Shown here piece by piece: positions 56,534 through 64,000 of a stretch of DNA of 64,000 nucleotides. Source of the stretch: Odobenus rosmarus divergens (Eukaryota > Chordata > Mammalia > Carnivora > Odobenidae); contig NW_004451869.1 in assembly GCF_000321225.1 (NCBI RefSeq), positions 1 through 64,000 of the forward strand. Direction: 5' to 3'. The translations under genes and the position numbers were made by a program. The notes below the pieces were generated by a model. That model was not told the DNA's origin, did no database searches, and was given only the letters and a program-made list of their open reading frames with translations. Within the stretch, counting starts at the first letter, position 1. Each line of letters starts with the position of its first letter.

Positions 56534-57834
56534 GTTGAATTATTCAGAACAATTGGGGTGACCGCCTTAACACTGCCAACACAGAGTAGAACAGCACAGA
56601 GCCTGCCAGCATTAGGACGTGGCAAATCACAGCCGCCATGAACCCAACATTGGCGTGACTACATCCCAACAACTCAGTGGCTTCCAAATGGCTCAAAATT
56701 ACCATCAATGTGAGTCACAGACATCACAGTCTCCATCATTGAAAACCACCTTGCTATAATGATACAAACGAGGTCGTGGCTAAGTACAAAAGGCCATCAC
56801 AGTTGCCAGAAGTTATATTATTGCTCTACGTATCACAGTATCCTCCCAAAAGCAACACCCCAACTGGGGGTCCAAACTGGACTTGAAAAGGGGACTTCTC
56901 TAGGAACCCATACCCGGAGGAGCGGAAACCCTTCAGGACTTACAGCCACGAAGCTCTCAGTGGCTGTAGGGTTTGCTAAGTGTAACTGTGGTGTCTGATT
57001 CCCGCCGATGCTGAAATTCACAGCCAGCATCACCCTTCCGTGTTGCCATGGCAAGTCTCCTTATCAACATCCCCCAAGCCCAGACTGAGACGTGGCTGCT
57101 CATTTCCAAGAACGGGAGCCCACCAGCTTGTTATGCAGACTTGCTGAGAGACTGTGGCCCTCTCACCAGGATGGGCTGGGCACCCCCAAATCCAGCTCTG
57201 ATGGGAACATCCACGGACAAGACCCTCTCGAGATTGCCACACCTCAAGTTTATGAAGTGGTCTAAGAGAGGTTCTTGAAAAGGCTGTAAATGGCCCAGGT
57301 CAATGGCTAGCAGTGATGTCTTCATGGCAACGTGTGGTTTGTGGCTTTTCCCTGCTCCCATGGCATCTGGGCTGCACCCTGAAATATGGTCCACGGTGAC
57401 AAGAACCAATTAAACATTGGAGTTGTGAATCTTCAAAAGACAGCTGCTGGAAGGTTGGAGGGCTGGATGGGCAGCTTTCAGAGCGTCCTAGAACAGGCCG
57501 ATGCTCCTGAGGCCACTCCGTCTCAAACCAGCCATTCTGGACCAGAAACCCCAGGCTGCAGGTTCCCCTGCCATTCACTAGACCCCAGACAGATCTCAGA
57601 GCTTTCATTCCTGCTTTGTGGATGCTGATGTATGGAAGAGACCAAAGGCTTCCCCCAGACTCGACTGACCCGAAACCAAATCTATGTCTTCAGCTCCAAC
57701 CTGGCTGACAGGAAAGCCAACATCAAGAAAGGTGCTTTGGAAGGTGCAGTGGGCTGAGAGTCAAGAGCAGGGTCCAAGTGCCCACTCGACTGCTGGCTAG
57801 GCGTGAGCTCACTCACCTGGAAAAGGGTGGGGGT
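56534..57834. other. Unannotated stretch, no gene seen
   Basis: Several short open frames on both strands, none with a domain, and no recognisable repeat. Confidence 0.4.
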
Positions 57835-58350
57835 AATAAAGTGCTCCATTACTAGGGCTGTGTATTTAATCACCCCAGAACAGAGCGGTATGAAATCCCC
57901 ATTTGTTGTGTTCTCGGACTCTGGGTCAGATAGCAGGACAGAGCATAACAGGACACTTTATCTCTGCCCCATGGTGTCCAAGGCCTCAGATGGCAGGTTG
58001 GGGCTGGAACAGAGGGGCTCCTCCTGTGGTTCTCTCCTTGTGTGACCCCTTCCTTGTGGAGGCTCCAGGGTAACTGGATTTCTTATGTGTCAGCTCAGGG
58101 TTCCCAAGACACGAATCAAGAAGCTCTGGGGAGTTTGCCCCAGGAGAAGTTTTCCTGCCTTGGATGACCCAGCGTCAGGAGTCACCCTGCATCACCTTTT
58201 TTGCATTCAGTGACCTTCAAGCTTCAAGGGGAGGGAACCTAGGTCCCGCCTCTTGAGGGAGGACTGTCAATGTCACATCACAAGAACATAGGGGTGGGGT
58301 ACGTGCTGGTGTAGCCATCTTTGGGAAATACAATCCGCCCCCCATAATCT
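57835..58350 (-). mobile_element. MLT1 solo LTR, antisense
   Basis: Left edge 'tactagggctgtgtatttaa' with 'accccagaacagagcggtat' is the diverged complement of an MLT1 LTR end. 'cttcaaggggagggaaccta' and 'aggactgtcaatgtcacatc' lie in the part expected near its start. The order is right but identity is low. Confidence 0.55.
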
Positions 58351-58372
58351 CTTCCTTAAAGAGGAAGTACAA

Positions 58373-58563
58373 GGGGGTGCCTGGGTGGCTCAGCCGGTTG
58401 ATCGTCCGACTCTTGATTTGGGCTCAGGTTGTGATCTCAAGGTCGTGAGATAGAGCCCTGTGTGGGGCTCCATGTTGAGTGTGAAGTCTGCTTGAGATTC
58501 TCTCTCCCTCTCCCTTTGCTCCTCCCCCGAATGTGCACATGCAATCTCTCTCTAAGAAAAAAA
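58373..58563 (+). mobile_element. CAN-SINE
   Basis: Head 'gggtgcctgggtggctcagc', an 'actcttgatttgggctcagg' variant, TC-rich stretch and A-run. The flanking duplication is weak ('agtacaa' and 'aatacaa'). Confidence 0.94.
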
Positions 58564-60159
58564 AATACAAAGATTGAACACTATGATGGCTATAGTCACT
58601 TGGGAAAAGTGCTAAGCTTGTGCCCAATTCCCCAGACATTGACCAAGCACCTTCATTGTCCTAAACACCACAGGATGCTCTCAAAAGCTCCGACAAGTTG
58701 GGAGATGGTGCATGTCCCCGAACGGTTCTAATTCAAGGTGGGGATGTGACAGAGACAAGAAGAGGCATAAATGAGGAGCTCTGGGAAGCAGGAGGGAGTG
58801 AGGGGTGGCCCAAAGGACAGACAGGTAGATGGACAAAAATAACCTGAGCCAAAGCCCTTTGCGAGCAATCAAGAATAGTCTGGTGGTAGCTGGAACAATG
58901 GCAAAAATGCAGAATGATGAGAAGAGACTTGAAAACTCTCTCTTTTCTTCTTCTTTTTTCTCTTGAGGAGACTTATTCTATTCTTTCCCCAAATCCAAGA
59001 TCCACTCATTCAATCAGTCCGTCATCTATCTGATGACGATTTATGGAGTGTCGATCTATGCCAGGCATTCTGGAAAGCTGCAAGATGAGCAAAACGGCCT
59101 GGACCCTCCAGGGGGGCCAAAACGCACACTTTAAATAACTGACCCAACCAAGCACAAAAGGAGGATAACAGGCAATACCACCCCCACCATCCCCACCCCC
59201 TGCCGTTTTTCCACTGCGGAATCCGGAATTCGGCTCTGGAAAAACAACTCCCACCCACTGGGGCTGCCGATCTGCCCGCCCTGGAAAGCCCGGGGTAAGC
59301 AGAGCCCTCAGCCTTCTCTAAGAAGGACGCCAGCCCCCAACCCCTCCTCCCCCACCCCCTGCAGAGCGGGGCGGTCATTCCTTTTGGGCCCCTCCCCAGG
59401 CCCCTGCCTCCCTCCAGGGCCCGCCTCCGCAGTGAGGATGCCCATGCTGGCCTCCAGTCCCTGCCTCCCCACCACGTGGGGGTTAACATTTTCTAACGTT
59501 CCCTGCAGGGCTTGAAGTGCAGCTGTTCGTGCCATTTGGAAATTGCCTTTTCAAATTGCTCAGCTGCCTCTTAGAAACGACCACAGTGCCATCCTCTGGT
59601 GAAAGTCCGACTCCACTCACTGCAAGCTTCCCTGCGAGGCTGGAGGCTGGTTTACAGTGATTCCTGGCAGGCCGGGAGGCCCGTGGGGGGCGGGGGGGGG
59701 GGGGCAGAAAAAAAATGCCCCACTTCCCCTGGGACCACACTACCCTCCCGTAGCCCGAGAAGGGGAATTCTGGAAATTGAGAGCCGGTTACCTGGAAACT
59801 TGGATCCTTAAAGATAGAAAACAAGCATTCCTCAAGCAGGAATTAAACCCTGGGACCACCCTTGGGGAATGAGGGGCTTGGGCTGGAGCCTCCCTCCTGG
59901 GATATGCCGATTCACTAGCTGCTGAGCAGTACTTGGAGGGACAAAAGTGAGCATGGCCAGGGGTCCGGATTCAAACTCAACAGTTTGTGTTCAAGCCCCC
60001 TGACAGGGGGAGAAAAAAAGAACGCAGAAAAAAATCCACAGATGTTTACCTGTAAACGTGATGTGTATTTGTTTGAGTCCAGAACTTTCTCAACAAGTGA
60101 ATTTTATTATTGTGTCACAACATGAGAGTTATGAATTTCTACATTCATCTATTTGTCTT
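58564..60159. other. GC-rich stretch with an L2 scrap and a G-run
   Basis: 58990-59130 ('actcattcaatcagtccgtc', 'ctatgccaggcattctgg') resembles antisense L2. 59100-59900 is GC-rich with few CpGs. A T-G6-C-G13 run (59684-59704) is present. Open frames up to 155 codons (minus, 59022-59489) show no domain. Confidence 0.4.
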
Positions 60160-60960
60160 TCTAGGATCATTCATTTGTTCACTTAAAGCATATTTTATCA
60201 TGCTGGCACTGGGGTCAGTGCTAAGAATCCAAAACAGACAAAATTTCATGCTTTGTGGAGTTTGCTTTCTGGTAGGGAGAGACTGACTACATAAAATACA
60301 TAAGTAGCATGGAAGATGCTAAAGAAAACAATTATAGCAAAGAAAGGTGACAAGGAAGCAAGGGGGTGAAGTCACTGCAAATTGGGGTTCAGGCCCCAAA
60401 GTGATGCTTAAGAACAGACCTAAAGATGGCGGGAATAAACCATCCGCTTTTGGAGGAAAAGAATTCCAGGCGGAGGGAACAGCAAATGCTAAGGCCTTGA
60501 GGTAAGAGTGTGCCTGCCATGTTTGAAGAAACTTGAGGAGCCAATATGGAAGGGAAAGGGTGATCGAGGAGACCAAAGGGAAAAAGAAGCAGAGAGATAA
60601 TGGGCCCAGATTCTGTAGGAAACCGAAGGCCATTGTGCAGACTTTGGCTTTTCTTCTGACGGAAATGGGGCCCTTGCAGGGTGTGAGGATGTGGTCTGAA
60701 CTGCTTGTGAACACACGCTGGCTGCTTACTGAGGGTAGAAGGAAGGGGACAGTGGCAGAAACAGGTGGAGTATTTATAACCCAAGCAAAAGAATAGAGAT
60801 CAGACTAGGGTCTTAGCAGTGGGGCCATGAGAAGTGGCCAGATTCAGGATTTGTTGTGATGGTGCAGCCAAGGACTGATATTGCCGAGAGATTAGATATG
60901 ATATGAAAAGAGAAATAGGGTCACAAAGGCGGATTCCAAGGTTTTTAGACTGAGCAGCTG
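60160..60960 (-). repeat. L2 element, antisense
   Basis: 'atcatgctggcactggggtc', 'tttgtggagtttgctttctg', 'attccaggcggagggaacag' and 'caaatgctaaggccttgagg' are the complement of L2 3' words. 'tctgtaggaaaccgaaggcc' and 'gaagtggccagattcaggat' extend the match. This is the longest L2 piece in the window. Confidence 0.75.
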
Positions 60961-62369
60961 CAAGGCTCAAGCCAGGGACTCAAATTTTCCCTCCCCAAAA
61001 GTAAGAGATAGAGATTTATGACGGTCAGTGGCAGGTGCTGGAACAGAAAGGAGGTCAAATAGAGAGCATGATGGGCAGCCATGTAGGACCACACACAAAA
61101 GAGGAGTAAACAGAAGATGGATGACAGAGAGGAACGGGGCAGACACACACAGATGAGCAAAATTTAAAGGAATTGCCTCAAACCTGATGATGGAGCAAAA
61201 GGTCCCTGTCCCTGGCTTTCCACATCTGCTCCAATGCAGGGCCACTGTGTTGCACAGCTCTAGAGGTCACCATGCACCTCATAGTCCATGCAATTGGTGC
61301 CTCTGGAGATGCGCAGTGCACAGCTTGTTCAACTGAACATGGCAGTCCTGTCCTTGGCTATGTTTTATTTCTATAGCCAGATATCAATGGCTTTGTCTGC
61401 TGTATCTTCATCATAATCCTTTTCCTTGACCTAGAACAACAGGTTTCTGGTTATTTCCAAAGACTTTTGCCAAAAAACAAAGGCTCAGGTGGCAAAGACT
61501 ACTATGCTGGCCCCTACTCGCTTGATTGACTAACTCTAAGACCATCAGTATCTCTGTGTTATACAATTATAGGGAGCATTACTCACCTAGGGACCCTGGA
61601 CCTATCTGTTTGAGGACCTTAAAAGCAAGTGCCCAATATGTGTTATTGTTGGGGGAACCGGCCGTCCTCTTCTTGGATGGAATTCACGATCATGGCTTCT
61701 TCCATATGTTTGTAGTGTTTGTGCTTTCTAGACCCGTGAAAGACAGTACCCTAAGACTCTCTACTAGACAACTGGGAAACTAGTTTGGTATGAGGCTGAG
61801 TCGTCCCTGGGGCCAGAGATTTTCATTCAGTGCCGAGTGGCTTGTGGGTCCCATACCTGGGATTACCTAAATCCTGCATGAACTGCACATCCCTTTAAAG
61901 CAGACTCATCTGCGTACATCTCACCTTCTTTTTTCTGGTGCCCAGCAGTTATGTCTGGGGAATATGTAAAAGGAAATCTATTGTCAGACTGTGACCTCCA
62001 GTGAACATCTAAGCAGAGAGAGGCCTCATTGGTCAAGGATATTTGAAAATCATTTCCCTCTGCCCATCTTCTTCCCTCTCCAGCTGGCTGTGTAGAGCCT
62101 GGGGTCCCCCACATTTAAATCTCCCATTTACCCATGTGGCAGCTCCTGAAAAGGAATTCTTTAACAGTGATCTTATATTTATGCACATTTCATGTGCCGT
62201 CTACATTTTGAATAAAGTATACTCCTCCAAAGAAATTCCTCCATTTATTCTAAGCACATTGGAAAGCTCACTGTTTGCATGTTCGTTTGTTTCCTGAATA
62301 TCTAGAGGGTCTTCCTCCTCTCCAGGCTGCCACGAATACATCAAGTAATTTAATGCTGTTTTTAATAAG
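60961..62369. other. Unannotated stretch, no gene seen
   Basis: No repeat or exon was recognised. The left edge may still contain diverged L2. Confidence 0.4.
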
Positions 62370-62379
62370 TGGAAAGATC

Positions 62380-62590
62380 TTGGGGTGCCTGGATGGCTCA
62401 GTCGTTAAGTGTCTGCCTTCAGCTCAGGTCATGATCCCAGGATCCTGGGATCAACCCGGCATCGGGCTCCTTGCTCAGCAGGAAGCCTGCTTCACCCTCT
62501 CCCACTCCCCCTGCTTGTGTTCACTCTCTCGCTGTGTCTCTCTCTGTCAAACAAATAAATCTTTAAAAAATAAATAAATAAATAAATAAA
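62380..62590 (+). mobile_element. CAN-SINE with long (AAAT)n tail
   Basis: Full-length element ('ggggtgcctggatggctcag', 'cactccccctgcttgtgttc'). The B-box region is damaged ('gggatcaacccgg'). An exact 10-bp duplication, 'tggaaagatc', lies at 62370-62379 and 62591-62600. Confidence 0.96.
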
Positions 62591-62825
62591 TGGAAAGATC
62601 AGAGCACAATTCAAATGCTGTGGCATTAGGCATTTGTGTGATGGAGGTAACATTTTCTGCAACAAGATACATCTCTGTTTCTTATGGTCATTATTAAAAT
62701 CAGAAATTGAGTTGTGTGTTGCTGGAATCAAACAGCAGCATAGACTTATTGTGTATTCTGAAAACAAAAGAAATGGTGGTTACTTTCAGAGACAGCATGG
62801 CATCTGGGTTCTATGAAGTCTCGAG

Positions 62826-63003
62826 CAGCGGTTCGCAGAGTGGTCCCAAAACAGCCACAGCAGCGTCGCCTAGGAACTCGTGGAAAGTGAACATTCTCAA
62901 ACCCCACTCCACCCCTACTGACTCAGAAAAAGCGGGAATCTGTGTTTCCTCCAGTCCTCCAAGAGATGCTGATGGATGCTCACGTTCGAGAACGAAAGTG
63001 TTC
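62826..63003 (-). repeat. MER5A-like element
   Basis: 'cagcggttcgcagagtggtc', 'cagcagcgtcgcctaggaac' and 'cacccctactgactcagaaa' follow reverse MER5A, ending 'gttcgagaacg'. Confidence 0.75.
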
Positions 63004-63169
63004 TAGATATTGGAACTCTTTAATAAGTGGCAGTAAGTTATTGCCTAAGGCAGGCACATCAAGTTGGAATTTTCAAAAATATAGAGTCACAGTCTCTAAA
63101 GAGAAGTGGATGCCCCCAAGGAGGGGTACCTGATAGCAGGAAAATGCTAACCATATTGTGCTTTGGAAG

Positions 63170-63460
63170 GGTCTTTTATTTAAAAACATTGATGAAGTCC
63201 CTGCACTGTGCCAGGGAGTAGGGATTTGGGGCAGGTAAGCAGGAGTCCCTGCCTACTACGGCATCCGATTCTGTAGGAGAGAGCCAGAGAATCCTGGGAA
63301 TAGTTAGATGTCCTAAGTGTTAACTCAGAGATGTGGGCTGACTGTGGAAATGAACAAGGAGGATGGTCTTACCCTGGCTGGGGCAATGAAAGAGTTCTCC
63401 ACAGGGGAGGAAACTCTTGAACTCAGCTTTGAAAGAGCAGAAGGAGCTATTAAGGAAATC
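63170..63460 (-). repeat. L2-like fragment
   Basis: 'tccctgcactgtgccaggga' and 'gagtccctgcctactacggc' resemble the antisense L2 3' region. The rest is diverged. Confidence 0.4.
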
Positions 63461-63914
63461 ATGACAATTACCTGTTGAGCAAGAACTACATGTGAGAAAG
63501 GATCTGAGGGGCCCCGGGGCCCCTAAGAAGTATGTGGTGGGTTTGGTTGCCTTAAAACCATGTTCTAGGTCCATCGCAGGGCACCACTGTATGTGGAAGA
63601 GGTGTTCCAGGGAGCTCAGAATCACATCCCAGAACCAGTACTCAGACAGGCTATAGTCCTTCCACCCAGGAAAGATTTTAAAGAATCACCTGCTCATCAG
63701 ACTCTTGCACTTTCTTTCATAATATCCCTGCTATTCTCATGCCACCTTCAGGCCAGCCGCTAGCACTTCTGCATTCAGAAGGCCAGACGTGTGCTAAGCA
63801 AGGCCCCTCACAGTGGGAGACAGGGGCACTATCATGAGGGAAAGAAAGAAAATCAGGGACAAAAGGGTCAACACTCTATACTGGTCAGGAAGCCTTCCTA
63901 GCACACCCACCAGA
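63461..63914. other. Unannotated stretch, no gene seen
   Basis: No repeat or exon was recognised. Confidence 0.4.
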
Positions 63915-64000
63915 TGGCCATCCAGCTCTACCATCTGGCTGAGACATTTGGGATAAGTTATGTAATCTCTCTCTGCCTCACTTTCTTTGTCTGCAAAATA
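63915..64000 (+). repeat. MIR, cut by the window end
   Basis: 'tccagctctaccatctggct', 'tgggataagttatgtaatct' and 'gcctcactttctttgtctgc' follow the sense MIR core up to the last base. Confidence 0.7.

Noticed and set aside
59022..59489. 155-codon Gly/Arg/Trp-rich frame on the minus strand
   Set aside because: GC-rich sequence with overlapping frames and no domain; it also covers an L2-like scrap.

Overview
This is a nuclear genomic window from a carnivoran mammal, most likely a caniform. The main evidence is about 18 copies or fragments of the tRNA-derived carnivore SINE (CAN-SINE/SINEC: a head with 'gcctgggtggctcag', a TC-rich stretch, then an AATAAA/A-rich tail), together with carnivore-type L1 3' ends. 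Several tails carry the 'ctgcttgtgttccctctctcgctgtg' type stretch that I associate with arctoids (bears, seals, mustelids). That finer placement is recall, not proof. I found no exon, promoter or intact protein-coding gene. The long open frames are L1 ORF2 pieces, a microsatellite, or random frames with no recognisable family. The window reads as intergenic or intronic DNA whose content is mostly layered transposons. No new multi-gene biological system is visible.

Layout. 0-16 kb: L1 3' ends, MaLR (MLT1/MST-type) LTRs, an old antisense L1 block at 10.1-12.2 kb, MER5A-like, MIR and Tigger-type remnants between unannotated DNA. 16.1-18.55 kb: a relatively young antisense L1 with an inverted 5' part and an ORF2 frame broken by one stop. 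19.5-22 kb: MIR/hAT remnants, a dense cluster of TGACA motifs, and a processed retrocopy of the 3' end of MED25. A 22-base match to an Illumina adapter sits just before the retrocopy's poly(A). 22-29.4 kb: mostly unannotated and AT-rich, with an MLT1 LTR. 29.4-31 kb: an MLT1 LTR, then a hAT transposase relic, each carrying a later SINE.

31-40 kb: L2 and MIR pieces, then a four-part nest at 33.6-35.6 kb (a MaLR LTR split by an L1, itself split by two retroviral-type LTRs), a 34-bp long-range inverted repeat, and a site at 38.2-39.4 kb hit repeatedly by retroelements. 40.0-40.46 kb: a GAAA microsatellite with a 195-base assembly gap. 40.5-64 kb: many SINEs, MIRs, L2s, two adjacent MaLR LTRs at 48 kb, a SINE-L1-SINE block with shared flanking repeats at 51.7-52.6 kb, and three hAT MITE-like elements in a row at 56 kb.

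Repeat names rest on remembered consensus sequences and are reliable mainly at superfamily level; subfamily names and edges are approximate. Minus strand means the element's sense strand is the complement.
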